The notes beneath the pieces were generated by a model that worked only from the letters and a program-made list of their open reading frames with translations, had not been told where the DNA came from and did not search any database. Both the position numbers and the translations under genes were made by a program. DNA of 64,000 nucleotides from Undaria pinnatifida (Eukaryota > Sar > Phaeophyceae > Laminariales > Alariaceae), in the NCBI GenBank assembly GCA_012845835.1, contig JABAKD010000024.1, positions 6,474,578-6,538,577 on the forward strand, written 5' to 3'. This document shows, one piece after another, positions 20,971-32,533 of this stretch (its first letter is position 1; every line of letters begins with the position of its first letter).

Positions 20971-23404
20971 ATGGTGGCTAAGAACAGTGGGAACTGGTAC
21001 CGGGGGGTTGTCGACGCGGTAGACCGCTTCATGACCAGATGGCACAGGGGCGAGGCCGAGAAGAGCTGGCTACGCCACGGAGCAGCGGACGCCATGAAAA
21101 GCGACAACGGGAAACCGGGGGCGGGGGGAAGGCAACCGTACCGATATATATATAGCTGCTGACGAATGCAGAAACAAAGTGGCAAGTCGTGTGGCAAGGT
21201 ACCGGTTCGACTAATACGTGGAACGTGTGCTACTATAGCCGTGAACCCTATCGTATGGTAGTTTCTTCTTTGGTTGTGCTTGTTAAGCTTCAAGGGGGAA
21301 GCGCGAAAGCAGCAGTAGTGACGCTTATTGTCTTGCTTGCTTGTTCTGTTCTATTTTCGCCGTGTTGCTCTGTTTGTTCCCATATCCTGCCTCCCCGTCG
21401 GTCCTATTGCCTTGCAAGATATATATATCTGTTCTTCATCATGTATGTTGTTCTTGCAGCTGTTTGGATATTCTTAAATCAGACTCTTCAGAACTCCTGT
21501 CGGCTTGTTTTTACCTCTTTTTGTGTTTTTTTGTTGTTTTTTTTTATTTTTGCTGTCTAGTTTGTTTGGGTGTTTTCTCGTACCCGGTACGCTAGCATTT
21601 AGCTTGCTTGACATTGCATAATTTTTAATTGCGGTTGTTTTTTGTTTTCTCTGTCTCAGTCTGTGACAACGTAATTTGTATCTCTCTAGGATGAAGAGTC
21701 AGCACGGACACTGGGTGTACTGATGATACCGTTGGGTAGAAATATCGGTTGAATGTGAAGACACAACACACACTGGTGGTGGAAAGTGTGCCTGTGTTCT
21801 TCGCACGAAACTGAAATTTGATACTGATGCTGTGCCTTCATTCATATTCGTAGTACGAGATGGTAGTTTGGCATTGGGCAATGACTGATGGCTCAGGTGT
21901 TTTACGACAGAAACCTATCTCATGTGTCATCCTTGCCTGGCACTTTACCTTGTGTGTGCCGTGTACTTTTGTTGATGGCCAAAAAGCAAATATGTTCCGC
22001 TTCGGCAGAGCTATACATGAGATGCTCATAAAGATACTCTTTCTGTTCGGCAAAAACACTAACTTTTATATAACGTCATAGAATGATGTTCACCGCCCGC
22101 GCCCCTTTGCTTCCCGTCTTCTCATGTGTGTGCAGCGTGTGATGCACGATATATCTACGTACAAAACCGAATGGCCATGGGAGACTCATATAGATAGGGT
22201 AGATATATTTTTTGCTTATAATCCGCAGGTGCCCTTTCTAGAATGTACGTAGCGTACGAGCATGCTGAGTAAAGACGAACACGACCAATATTCCTGCAAT
22301 GTTTTGGAAGTTTACCTCATACCGTCGTATTTCATATCTACGCATTGTCGTCAAGTTGATTAACATATTAAAGGATGGTTACTTCTTTGTCGCCGTACCT
22401 TATGATACCAGCATGGATTAAAATAGGACACTGTAATACCAGTTGTTCGTTCTTTCGGGAATGAATATGCGGAATGACGTGACCCTCGACATGCAGTAGC
22501 AACGTCGTGACGTATAGTGAGGCGTTCGCGCTCTTATTTGTTGATGTTCAGACAAAAAAGCGCTCTTTGTACTTGCGCCATAACGGCATCAATTAGGCGT
22601 CGAGTCAACTCTGGAATGTAATGGCTTACTGTCAGGATTTTGCGACGAAAATCCTGCAAGTTTTGCAGTTCTAACGCCATAGACCACTGAGTCACGGTGA
22701 CTTGGGGTGATTCTGAGTAGTAGCCTCCGTAGCTGAAGATAACCATGACACCCTAACCCCTAATCATATAGTCTTGTCATTCCGAAGCTTCTTGAGCGCT
22801 TGACATGGGTAATACCCGCACGAGACTCGTCGGGCTAAACTCATGCATTTGATGGAAATTTTGGATTTATCGTGTCTTTTTGGTACTGTTGGGAGCGCAC
22901 ATGTTGTTCAAATCGAGAAGTATGGTAAATCCAACGCGTTTTGAGAGCTTGGTATGGACAACACGAAAATGGGACTGGTAGGAAAAATGTCGTGTATTTG
23001 ACGGAATACGAAATGACATTTTCATCTTTGCGATTTGGGTGATTTGGAATCTTGATAATATGGACTGAGAATATGTATTTTGGTCCGAAGATATCCAATG
23101 GTATGAATACGATTCTTCAGCATTTCAAAATTGAAAACTTATCGATTGCGCATTTGAAAAATGAGTGGGTGTTTTGGTGTGTACTCAACCCAAAAGTGAT
23201 TGCCTCATGCTTATGGTGATATTTTGGATTAATGCTACAGTAGTAGTACACTCGTTCTAATCCTGTTTCACGAGCTGACGTTCGCGTGATTACTATGGTG
23301 AACTCCAGTTCTTATGGCCACTAAGTGAAGAACAGGGTCGGAGTGCCAGCCCTACCTCACCGGGTGATGTCCGCATTGCTACTGTTTATGAGACTCCACT
23401 AGTT
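20970..23404. other. Anonymous tail of U1
   Basis: This holds a T-rich stretch (21,330-21,660) that U2 and U3 later turned into one arm of a foldback, then blocks matching U0 (21,790-21,910 with 4,770-4,880; 22,240-23,404 with 5,270-6,690). In U2 the sequence after the point equivalent to about 21,910 is different. The + frame 21,189-21,560 is hydrophobic because of T-rich DNA and has no supporting motif. Confidence 0.5.
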
Positions 23405-24065
23405 TGGTAACTTCGCGGATTGTTTGATGTTGAAGGAATGTGGTTGTGGGACTGTCGTGCTACTGCAGTACCTTGGTAGTAAAATCATGCCAACCTTACT
23501 TTACTGAGCTGGTGGCCGTCTTACAAGGAAGGTTGAGTGATAAAATACCGGGTTCACGTTGGAGTTTGGGATTTGGACTTTGGGTTTAGGGTTTCGAACT
23601 TAGGGTTTTATCATTTGGACTTAAGATACTTGTTTTAGGAATCAGACTCTTAGCTCTTAGATCTCAGGTTTTGGGTGATTAGTCCTGGATACTGTCCATG
23701 GGTCGTGACTTTTGAGTTTTGGAGTCACGTTCGGAGACAACTGTATTGGGATATTTATTTCTGCCACAACAGTAGTGCTAGGATGATACTGACCGACTGT
23801 ACTTTCCCGTTGACTCGTTTTACCTTGACGAAACAAAAATCATATGGGGCCATGCCGTATGTGTTACACAGCAGGGAGGCTGTTGCTTGTGATATTAGAT
23901 GGGCTACGGATATGACGATAGCTAAGCATGATAGTAGAGAGTTTCCAATTATAGGCGTCCCCGCTGGCTCGACAGTAAACCTCTTAACTGTTGATATCGA
24001 TGTCATAGGTTTAAATCCCTCAAGGATCTCTTTATTTTTACTTGCCATGGAGAAAGTGCGAGAAA

Positions 24066-24243
24066 GCGAGTTGACGAAGTTCAATGCACATCGGCGAGCA
24101 TAAAAAGCTGAAACGCTGGAATGCTGAACCCGACGCGAAAAATAATGAAGGTGGGTAGCGAGTTGACGAAGTTCAATGCACATCGACGAGCATAAAAAGC
24201 TGAAACGCTGGAATGCTGAACCCGACGCGCAATAAAATGAAGG
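24066..24243. repeat. Tandem duplication, 92-bp period, two copies
   Basis: The block starting gcgagttgacgaagttcaat at 24,066 repeats at 24,158 with few differences. It lies within the 518 bp missing from U3. U1 shows no such doubling. Confidence 0.85.
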
Positions 24244-24607
24244 CACGTACCCGGGGTAGAAGGCAAGACACCTGTGACCACGGATTGTGTAGAAGGTCGC
24301 TGAGGGTAACTCAGTTGAGCTGGAAGGTAAACATGAAATATACGCGGGATACATGGTAGCTAGGTATCGGGATGGAGGATTAGTTCTGGCCTATATTGCC
24401 GTGCATTTTCTACCGAGTTTCTTCCTCGTTGTACCTCCGGAAGGAGCAACAATATGCACGTGACGCATTCATGTACCTGTTGATCATCCGCCACCCCACT
24501 TATGTTCGTGTAATTGGTAAGCCCTGCACGCTTCAGAGGCCAAGGAACCGATACGTGTTTGAACAGACCAATCGCGGAACGTAGCAGCCTCGAACCGCGG
24601 TGCTCTC

Positions 24608-25520
24608 TTGCAGCTCACGTCTGAAGTATCTAGATACACTGCTGTCACCATATATGGCCGAGTATACCACGAGTTTCACCACGCGCTGTGCGATCTTTTG
24701 CTATTGTACCGCCACCGTCACAAACAATACCATCCGGTTGTATATGAATATTCAAAACCGGATGCCGTAGGCGATACCGAGATGCGGGTGGTGTTTTCCC
24801 ATGCATCAAACAGCCTTCCGAGACGTAAAAAACGTGTACCTTCAAAGACTCCCTGCCTGCAGTCCTACCAGGCACACGTGAAAGACGGATTCCCGACCCT
24901 CCGCCGAACAAGCTCATAATGATTGATATCAATATAACGCAAGTAGTGGAAGGTTGATGTTCAGGTTCATTCGGAGCTTTGGCCGTATGACCACAACCTC
25001 CGTGCACTCTTCACTGCCGTACCAAAGCGTTCAAGGTTCAACGTACAGCTGCTGCAAAAATAGCCATACAGCTCGGCGCATCCCTGCTCGTGATAAGAGG
25101 GAGACATCACCTCCAAAACCCACGATGACATCACCTCCAAAATCCACGATGAAGCAAGCATGCCCCACACTACCTAATATTTCGATGGGTATATCTCTGA
25201 TCGCCACTCGAGCAGGATCTAGTGCTTTTTGTCCGTATTATTTCCAAACGCAACACGAAATCGGCCAACCTGCCGCCGCGAAACGTTGACTGTTCCCACA
25301 CGCCAAACGTGGATGCACTGCATAGCTGGACATTGAACGTGTTGTGATTAAAGCGACACAAGGTAGCGACAATATCAATAACAGTCTCCCGTTGACGGAC
25401 GGTTTCTTCTCCTCTGGATGGTCGCCTTTCAACCTGTAGACACAAGGGTTTAAGCCAGAAACGATAGAGATTCGGCTGTACCATATTTAGAAGCCACACG
25501 CTCACTCCGCCGCCCGGCAT
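24608..25520. pseudogene. Gene-relic block 1 (U2 copy), unknown
   Basis: Partner of 8,122-8,922 and 46,288-47,330. The minus frames 24,645-25,007 and 25,170-25,520 contain LGRLFDAWE...RISVSP (in a shifted frame) and VSVWLLNMVQPNLY. + strand frames at 24,608-24,919 and 24,954-25,289 cover the same DNA. A local duplication of about 27 bp (aatccacgatga-type, 25,102-25,154) extends one frame. Function unknown; likely decayed. Confidence 0.35.
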
Positions 25521-25570
25521 TGAACAGAGCTTCCTTCAGCCAAGAGTAGCTGAAAAATTGCTCTCAAGAA

Positions 25571-25915
25571 TCAACACACTGAACGACAGTTCGGTATTGC
25601 TGGCACGCCGTAAGAGTATGTTCTGGCGTCGTATATAGACTGCGCCACAAAGAGAAAACAACACAACAGCACAGTTCGTACGGAACTGCCAACGCCGCCG
25701 TCCGTATAGAAACAAGTCATCCCTACATTCATGCTATTAAACGTGACGTCCCACTCGCTCAAAGGGATTCCAAACCACAGCGTTGTCGATCCACCATATG
25801 TGGAAATATAGTTATCTTGTTTGGAAGATACCAAAGAATAACCTACACAGTAAACTTGCGAGACGTTCGCATACAGGTGAGCCACTTCAACCCCTCCCTC
25901 ATCCCCCTCCCCCAC
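25571..25915 (-). pseudogene. Gene-relic block 2 (U2 copy), unknown
   Basis: A 114-codon minus frame with TLWFGIPLSEWDVTFNSMN, the best-preserved version of this block. Its C-terminal third (TVLLCCFLFVAQ) is hydrophobic. The U3 copy has a stop within the motif, so at least one of the recent copies is inactive. Confidence 0.35.
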
Positions 25916-26041
25916 GTGGAACCATCTACAACAACAATGCTAAACGCCACTGAATGGCAAATCCGAAACCGGGCTCATTCCATTGGGTGGTCGGTGGTCA
26001 CGCCCCACACCGTCTTCCCCCCCAGGCGAACTTCAACCCCA

Positions 26042-26296
26042 TCATCGACCACATGCAGCTTGTAGTCGTTGCTCTTCCTCTTCCGTCTCAACCGATTCCT
26101 CCACTCGCGCTTGTGCGGGCCGGATCGTGACAAAACCGTCATCCCGTCGATCGTTACTTCCTGTGCAAATATTCGAGAGGGAGCATTGTATATGCAAGAC
26201 GAATAGGGTGGAAGTGAGGAAGACGCTCAAATTAAATGGAGACGTGGTGATCAACGCGCTTGAAGTTACGAGTTTGTCAGTCCAAGGTTTATTCAT
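26042..26296 (-). pseudogene. Gene-relic block 3 (U2 copy), acidic patch
   Basis: An 84-codon minus frame with the conserved GFVTIRPAQARVEESVETEE patch seen in U1 and U3. It sits between block 2 and the proline/serine-rich frame, in the same direction. Function unknown. Confidence 0.3.
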
Positions 26297-26613
26297 TAAG
26301 CGCTACTCCCAGAAATCTCTGCAGGTCTGTCACCCCGCGCATATTGATATGAAACCCGTCATGTTGGCTCTGTGAATGGCCACAATATACTTACGGAGTT
26401 CGTGCTGAGCGTTTTCATTACGTAGGCACACGCACAAAAAAAGTATCAGTACCAGGACAGCGTCCCGCCACTGTCGGCGCTACGACAGCCGCACGTTTTA
26501 CGGAGACCACGAGAAGTCGCGCTGAGTTTGGTGTTGGCTTCGTGATAATCACTGGTACTGCGTGCGTTAAAACGATATTTGCAACACTACCGCTACTTGC
26601 TCAAAACACCGAA

Positions 26614-26955
26614 CTACCCGCTCTCACGACTCACCAGGCGTCCCCTGTTGTCCAGGGTGATAACCACCCTTCCCAGGTGTACCCTTGAGAGTTCCACATC
26701 CTGGTGGTCGCGCCTCCGCCAGGGAAGCCACCCCATAGAACCCCCCGTACCCCCTGCGATTACCTTGGACGGCCTATCCCGCATCTGTTGTTGCATTGCT
26801 TTTCTGGCTTGAAGGATTCGCTTAAGCTTACCTCCGCTGGAAGCTAGCAGCAACGTCGAGTGAACCCGTCGGCAGTCGTCGCTGGGTGCGACCAATGACG
26901 GCTTTCCCAACAACCTGGCAAACATAACGCAGCCATTGCTAGCGGGCCATATCAT
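26614..26955 (-). pseudogene. Gene-relic block 4 (U2 copy), basic patch
   Basis: A 113-codon minus frame with LLGKPSLVAPSDDCRRVHST, GGKLKRILQARK and GGTGGSMGWLPWRRRDHQDV. In U3 the same sequence is joined in frame to the proline/serine-rich ORF (48,206-49,594); here the foldback at 27,000-27,648 separates them. In U1 this block is the source of the foldback cluster. Codon comparison with U1 shows a mix of silent and replacement changes. Function unknown. Confidence 0.35.
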
Positions 26956-26999
26956 GGATTGCCGGTCGACGACCGGAGCGTCCTGTCACGCTCATTATC

Positions 27000-27648
27000 C
27001 ACGTTAAGCGAGGCCTTCGGGTCTACCCCCAAGGGGAGGCTTGCGCGGGGGATACTGAGGCTGTGGCCGGCGGGGCTGGGCCTGGAGTTGGAGCTCGGAC
27101 TGGGGCTGGGGCTCGTTCTGTGGCCAACGCCGGGCCTGCGGCCGTTGAGGCAGATGTACAATGTCCGGCGCGTGGACTCGGGGGGGGTGGTCCAGCGGTA
27201 TGGGCTGGGGCTTGAGTCGCGGATGGGTTTGAAGAGTGGGTCGCTTGGCCGAGGGTGGATGCTTGGGCGCCAAAGTAGCCAAGTAACGAGGAAGCGAGTA
27301 ATTGAAAAGAAGGAGTTGACAGTAGAAAACTACAACTCCTTATTTTCTATTACTCGATTCCTTGTTACTTGGCTACTTTGGCGCCCAAGCATCCACCCTC
27401 TGCCAAAAGACCCACTCTTCAAACCCATCCGCGACTCAAGCCCCAGCCCATACCGCTGGACCACCCCCCCCGAGTCCACGCGCCGGACATTCTACATCTG
27501 CCTCAACGGCCGACCCGGCGTTGGCCACAGCACGAGCCCCAGCCCCAGTCCGAGCTCCAACTTCAGCCCCAGCCCCGCCGGCCACAGCCTCAGTATCCCC
27601 CGCGCAAGCCTCCCCTTGGGGGTAGACCCGAAGGCCTCGCTTAAGGTG
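27000..27648. repeat. Large foldback inverted repeat private to U2
   Basis: The arms 27,000-27,315 and 27,333-27,648 are near-perfect reverse complements of each other with a spacer of under 20 bp. A third, direct copy of the arm follows at about 27,655-27,920. U3 has one copy of this sequence (48,600-48,910) and U1 has one (about 11,735-12,000). The U2-only gain of about 630 bp explains the drop in the U2-U3 offset. The arms differ at several bases, so the event is not brand new. The + frame 26,959-27,837 reads through both arms and is an artefact. Confidence 0.92.
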
Positions 27649-28704
27649 GATGATGAGGAGGCTTGCTGGGGGGATACTGAGGCTCTGGCCGGCAGGGCTG
27701 GGGCTGGAGTTGGAGCTCGGACTGGGGCTGGGGCTCGTGCTGTGGCCAACGCCGGGTCTGCGGCCGTTGAGGCAGATGTAGAATGTCCGGCGCGTGGGCT
27801 CGGGGGGGGTGGTCCAGCGGTATGGGCTGGGGCTTGAGTCGCGGATATGTTTGAAGAGTGGGTCGCTTGGCCGAGGGTGGATGCTTGGGCGCCGAAGTAG
27901 CCAAGTGACGAGGAAGCGAGTGTTAGAAAAGAAGGAGTTGTCGTAGGGGAGGCAAGGTTTCGTGACGCTATATGGGCCGTCTGGGAGGGGACCGGGGCTG
28001 TGGCCGCGCGAATTGAAGGCAAGCGTAAATGTGGCCTCGTTAGGGTAAGGGTTGGGGCTGAATATGCCGCGGTATGGGCTGGTGCGGGGGCTTGGATTGA
28101 GGCCGTTGAGGCCGATGGCAAAGGTCCGTCGTTTGCGGCTGGGGGTGATCTGACCGTCGGGATTGACGTGGTTGGCGTCGGGGCTGGGAGCCGTGCTGAA
28201 ACCGTGGGCGTCGGGGATGTCGGTGTGATCCTGGTGGGAGTTGGTGTTACCGTGGTCCAATTGGCTGTCATCCTCGTCGATGTCGGTTGTGCCGGTGAAC
28301 GCACAATCGATTTCGGTGGGAGGGGGGAGCGACCGTTCTCCTGCGCTATCAGAGTAGCGAGTCAAGACGAAAAAACCTCCCAATGTTTCGTCGTCGCCAC
28401 TTTCGACAGAAGAGGGAGACGGGTACGATGCGGAAAGGGGGGAGGAAGTAGAAATTTCGTGGATGGTGGGGGAGAAAATACTGCCAGGTGCAGGGTTTAA
28501 TCTGGTCTGGTAGGCTGCCATCGAAGCCTTGATTGTGGGCCCTAGCTCGGCCTTCTCTCCGTGGTTCTCGTCCTGTGAGTTGGAGAAATGCACACACAAA
28601 GAAAGGTAGACAGCAAGGGCGTCGAGTGAGCCTTCCTGTGTTGGATATGTGGCCATATTTAATCGTGGGCGAGAAACATGGCACAGCAAGCGAAACAAGG
28701 TCAA
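27436..28704 (-). CDS. Proline/serine-rich frame, 422 codons (U2), unknown
   Basis: A long minus-strand frame: a start near 28,704, an N-terminal part with acidic stretches (TDIDEDDSQLDH), then a basic run SRKRRTFAIGLNG, three loose repeats built on T-F/Y-x-I/L-x-L/F-N, and an SPSPSSNSSPSPAG tail. The last part (after about 27,655) runs into the inverted arm of the foldback, so the C terminus is an artefact of rearrangement. U3 has a 462-codon version; U1 is broken. A + strand glycine/valine-rich frame (28,000-28,500) overlaps. No known domain is seen. It may be real, but codon evidence for selection is lacking. Confidence 0.4.
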   Translation of the reverse strand: MTLFRLLCHVSRPRLNMATYPTQEGSLDALAVYLSLCVHFSNSQDENHGEKAELGPTIKASMAAYQTRLNPAPGSIFSPTIHEISTSSPLSASYPSPSSVESGDDETLGGFFVLTRYSDSAGERSLPPPTEIDCAFTGTTDIDEDDSQLDHGNTNSHQDHTDIPDAHGFSTAPSPDANHVNPDGQITPSRKRRTFAIGLNGLNPSPRTSPYRGIFSPNPYPNEATFTLAFNSRGHSPGPLPDGPYSVTKPCLPYDNSFFSNTRFLVTWLLRRPSIHPRPSDPLFKHIRDSSPSPYRWTTPPEPTRRTFYICLNGRRPGVGHSTSPSPSPSSNSSPSPAGQSLSIPPASLLIIHLKRGLRVYPQGEACAGDTEAVAGGAGAEVGARTGAGARAVANAGSAVEADVECPARGLGGGGPAVWAGA

Positions 28705-29134
28705 GTTCGTTACTCTACATGTTGTTCGGGAATTAGTTCTTGGTACAATAGTAAATTTTTCAGCTCAATCGTAAGCTATATCTTTCTTTCTCGACTTGTG
28801 GTACTCTAAAGTTTGCGAATTGGGCATCAAGATCCCGATTGTGTTTAGAGAATGTTTACGTATGCTGTGAATGGCTCGGTTCGGTTTACCCATTAACGAT
28901 CACCATGTGCATCCCGCGGGCATATTGGGCTTGCTTAGGTTGCTGGTTTTGCTCGAGAAACTGCTCAGCTCATTTGTTGTATACATGTACCTGATGCTGG
29001 AAGAGTACGTCGTAATGGTAAATATAAAGGTCGAAGAGGTTGCTAGTAGCTCCGGCCTTTTCATAGGCCCGCGAATCTATAGTTCAACAATAGTAAGGGG
29101 TCATGGGTAAAACTTGCACAAACGGAAAACTGAA
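28704..29134. other. Anonymous U2 stretch
   Basis: It aligns with 12,800-13,237 and 49,700-50,134. A 79-codon + frame (28,871-29,110) is kept in U3 (49,835-50,110) but not clearly in U1, where the minus frame 13,401-13,003 covers the region. No motif is recognised. Confidence 0.4.
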
Positions 29135-29380
29135 GACTGATTCTGCAATAGCCCCCCTGAAAAACCGGCGACTTTCTTTAACGAACGTTTCATGGCTGCT
29201 TGACACGAGGAAGGATACTATGAAAACATATCTTCATATAGTTGCTCGATTGCAACGGACTATTGAACGACGACGTCGGGGTGGCAAGGGCATCGTATTT
29301 GAGGAGATACGACCGGGAGCTGGTTTTGAAACCAGCGATTTCGTTACAGAAACGTTAGGGGGGCTACCGTTGAATGACTC
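29135..29380 (+). mobile_element. MITE-4 family copy 2 (U2), 246 bp
   Basis: Ends gactgattctgcaatagccc and (reverse complement) gagtcattcaacggtagccc, flanked by tgaa on both sides, an exact 4-bp target duplication. Orthologous to 13,238-13,489 and 50,135-50,381. Confidence 0.88.
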
Positions 29381-30211
29381 TGAAACAGGCTGGTCTAGGA
29401 ATGGAACGTGTAAAGATATAAAGCAACACCCAAACACGGCACAACATGTACAGAAATAACTGCGGACCGCACCCTGTGGTTCACGTTCCAACCGTACCGT
29501 AGCATCACCGTGTCCACTGGCACGATAACGACTATAGTTGCGACACATATTTACGTGTTTCGACACCATACAAGAACTTTGCGCACGGTTGCAAAGAGTG
29601 TTCGAACCGACCTCTGGTGCGTAAACGACGTAGCCCGTTTCATATGATAGGCGCTTAGTATATAGTACGTACTATAGTGCCACGTCTACGCATTCAGCAT
29701 GTTCATTTGATAATTATCTCGAATGCACCGTTGTGAACAAAAATGCGTGGCCCGATGGGATATTCTACCTTGCATTTATTCCCCGAGTAGCAGTTCATGT
29801 GTGTGTACGAACTGCAGTACACACAACATTACCATTAAGTGCGGTAACAACTCGTATTTCAGTGTTGTTGGGCGATGAGATGGAATATTTATCATAGGCA
29901 CGTACCCGGTACATTGCATGTGGTACGGTTAGCGAGAATGACACACCTGTATACGATGCCCCAATGTCGCGACGAACGTTACCGGCAACATAAGAATGTC
30001 GTAAACTCGTTTTTGTTAGCACTGATACCACGGGAGAGCGCTGATCTGCCGCTGATGAACGTTCTCGCTGAAGGGGGAGCACTAGTTTAATTATATCCTT
30101 GGCTTGTACCTTCCGTTGACTTATCTGTGAAAAAACCAGGCATGCAATCCAGATAGAGCGTACGTGTAGCTGCTGCTTTTTGTGTCAACAGGCCAAACTA
30201 TCACAGGAGTA

Positions 30212-30855
30212 TCAACCCCTTAGGGTACCAAATATTTCAACTTGTGGTACCCTTGGGGCTTTCGAGTGCTGAGCGGTTTCAGCTCTTGGCACCGATAGAA
30301 CTAGCCAGGACTCCGCCTCTTCGGCTCCTGGTATCCTTGGGACGGGCGAGGAATTAGACACTTCTCCTCCTGGTGGCCTCGGCACTTGGGCCTGGGTCAT
30401 CCACAATGACTGGTACTGCCGAGTCATCGGCTGGGTCCTGTGCAATGGCATTGTTACCCGTGGCGATTTTGGATTGTGAGGATTCGCATGACGCGGTCCA
30501 CTTCTATTGCACTATTCTTCAGCCGAGTAGCAGTTTCAACAGTACCGAGAACGGAGTATAATAGTGCACAGAGCACGTAGCAATAGTACAGCAGTACGTC
30601 TGCAGCCCAGGCGGGTTTTTGACGCATTGGACGGTGGTGATCATTGTGCATGCGTACGAGGAGATACCACCAGGTACAGGGTTTAGCGAGGACTAACCGC
30701 ATGGAAAACAGAAGTAATGGTAGAATCACGACGTACCCATTGGGTATATATGTTCCGCCGCCGGTTATCATTAAAACATCGGACCGGATGGGGCCTCCTG
30801 CCCCGGCTGGGCTCCCACCAACATTGGTCCCTGGCCTGGTGTCGACTGGGCTCAT
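30212..30855 (-). pseudogene. Two-helix frame, frameshifted U2 copy
   Basis: Two minus frames (30,855-30,454 and 30,451-30,212) correspond to the single 186-codon frame of U3 (51,221-51,781). A one-base loss near 30,465 in U2 (gcgatttttgg-type versus gcgatctttgg in U3) breaks it. The first part contains hydrophobic segments (GYVVILPLLLFSMRLVL and DVLLYYCYVLCALLYSVL). The second part is rich in P, R and A. Absent from U1. Confidence 0.45.
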
Positions 30856-31599
30856 CTACACCCTCAACTGGAGTATATCGTATCCAAATATAGTTGTCGG
30901 CGAGCACGCGGTGAACTATTTCCGAGTGCCAGCAACAGTGGCAACACGACTAGTTATAAAGATCCATGTCACAGCTGTACGATACAGAGTAATGGTTTAT
31001 AAGAGGTAATGCACTCCAAAAAAGGGGTACCCTCGGTGTTCTCAGCATGCTCGTGACAACCCAAGCCAAAAAAAGATACAACACACCCACGGGCCGATGC
31101 TGATCATTTTCATTTTGTTTTCCTTCGAGTCATCAATTTTTCTCTCCAGCTCAACCCGCAAGAGGTTTCAACGTCAGCAATGTTCTCGTCAAGCGGTGAT
31201 CGTAGGTGTCTTCCCTTCTCCCTCGCGGTGTTGGGCATCCTCGTGACGAATGTATTCGGTATATTCCAGTAGTGCGGTCATAATTTAGGTATGCTGTCAA
31301 AAAGATAATCTGTCAAAAACATCCAAAAAGGTACAAGGCATCATGACACAATATTAAGGTAGGCACTGGTGACCAAGACGGTATCACGGCATGGATTAAG
31401 CGTATACTGGGGTCGCTGTGCAGACACTTCACATCCCAGGGATTGGACAAAGTTACGCTGTTGGAAGGGGCCACCACGATGGGGCCGTCAGTCGTGAACA
31501 ATTGTGACACTTTGGCCCCAACTTTCCAATTCTGACCTCCATATTTTTTGCACCTCGTCCTCACTCCCCTCCCCTGCTGCACCTCTGCACACTACTTAG

Positions 31600-31860
31600 T
31601 CAAGCCTACCTGTCGGAAAGAACGCTGAAGCGAGTGCCTGTTTCAACTTTTAACCCCTATTTGTCGTGCGACCAAACTATCCGACATGCAGTGGCTGCTG
31701 TCCTCACATCCTACGAGAACGTGGTGCTACCTCACGGGCAATGGCGCAATCTTCGGTTGTTGTTTCTTTCCTCTGCTCTTTGCATCAGTCACAATCAGGA
31801 CAAGCCAATATCAAGAGGTGATCTAGTTTGGTGTTGATACTCTCACCCATCTGGAGAGGG
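31600..31860 (+). pseudogene. Importin-beta-type HEAT-repeat relic (U2)
   Basis: The + frame (31,634-31,837) has TIRHAVAAVLTSYENVVLPH then GQWRNLRLLF. The next helix continues in another frame as LFASVTIRTSQYQEV and, after a stop, VDTLTHLERG. The pattern is importin-beta/IPO4-like by recall. The frame breaks match those of U1, so the gene was already dead before the units split, or the break is an unrecognised intron. Confidence 0.4.
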
Positions 31861-31968
31861 GTGGCGTGTGAACGTGGAACTGCTTCAAGCACTACCACTA
31901 CCACTACCACTACCGCTCGACGATGCTGGCTGTAGTTGGTCTAAACGCCGCTCACCTTTGGATCCTGG

Positions 31969-32151
31969 GTGGGATCTTCGCATACGATGCTCCTTAGGAA
32001 GGAAGCCGTGTCTGGAGCAGTCCAGTCTCTGGAGGCAAATTTGTGGCAGGACCTCACCACGGAAGGGACACCGCCAAACAGGCTCTGTGCGGACGCGCTG
32101 GTGCTGCCGTTGAAGACGGTCGTGGACAAGATCGAAGCTAAGACGATATAA
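31969..32151 (+). CDS. Short conserved + strand frame, possible 3' exon (U2)
   Basis: A 60-codon frame identical to the U3 copy (52,944-53,126) and highly similar to U1 in its last 35 codons, with mostly silent differences. The overlapping minus frame (32,162-31,941, beginning MKKTYIVLASILS) looks like a signal peptide but fits the substitution pattern less well. Just upstream, ctccttag/g could be a 3' splice site. Function unknown. Confidence 0.4.
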   Translation: MGSSHTMLLRKEAVSGAVQSLEANLWQDLTTEGTPPNRLCADALVLPLKTVVDKIEAKTI

Positions 32152-32515
32152 GTCTTCTTCATCGTGCCTAAAGAGCGATGCTGCCGCGATCAAACCGGGA
32201 AGAACCTTTGCCACAAGCCTTGTCGACTGGGAAGGGCACAGCTGCTGTGGGCTGGGCTGGGTGGAGGCTAACGGGCTGTGGGCTGTGGGCATGCACTGGA
32301 AAAATACAATCAATCAAATTCGAGGAACATCAATTGACGTAAATGAAATTTCTTTTACATACCACATTTGTACTCCAACGAACTTTACATTTACACCCAG
32401 AACGGTACAACGGACCAACCCACAATTACCTAAAGAAAGGGAGGATATCAAGCATCAAACATCACAGTTCCATACCATAGTTATTGCGACAGCATCACAT
32501 CAAAAGCAATGCTGT

Positions 32516-32533
32516 ACAATACAATACAATACA
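32516..32533. repeat. (ACAAT) microsatellite, three copies
   Basis: Three perfect acaat units; U3 has eight at the same place (53,491-53,530). A length-variable marker between the units. Confidence 0.9.

Larger units (their letters stand above)
6690..23404 (+). repeat. Unit U1 of the long tandem array (older, about 16.7 kb)
   Basis: Nearly the whole stretch can be walked block by block against U2 and U3 in the same orientation: 7,690-7,880 with 23,680-23,890; 8,100-9,560 with 24,640-26,150; 9,900-10,030 with 26,540-26,660; 11,700-13,490 with 27,660-29,380; 16,090-17,180 with 31,370-32,500; 17,330-19,010 with 32,655-35,140; 19,700-20,520 with 35,820-38,620; 20,531-20,970 with 38,643-39,071. 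Divergence by eye is roughly 25-33 percent with many indels. U1 lacks several insertions shared by U2 and U3 and has private ones (6,887-7,623 and 13,933-15,378). Confidence 0.8.

Noticed and set aside
21189..21595. Membrane-protein-like hydrophobic ORFs
   Set aside because: Hydrophobicity follows from T-rich DNA. In U2 and U3 the same DNA is part of a foldback arm and the reverse complement gives other frames.
26959..27837. 292-codon + strand ORF
   Set aside because: It reads through both arms of a U2-only inverted duplication; neither U1 nor U3 has it.
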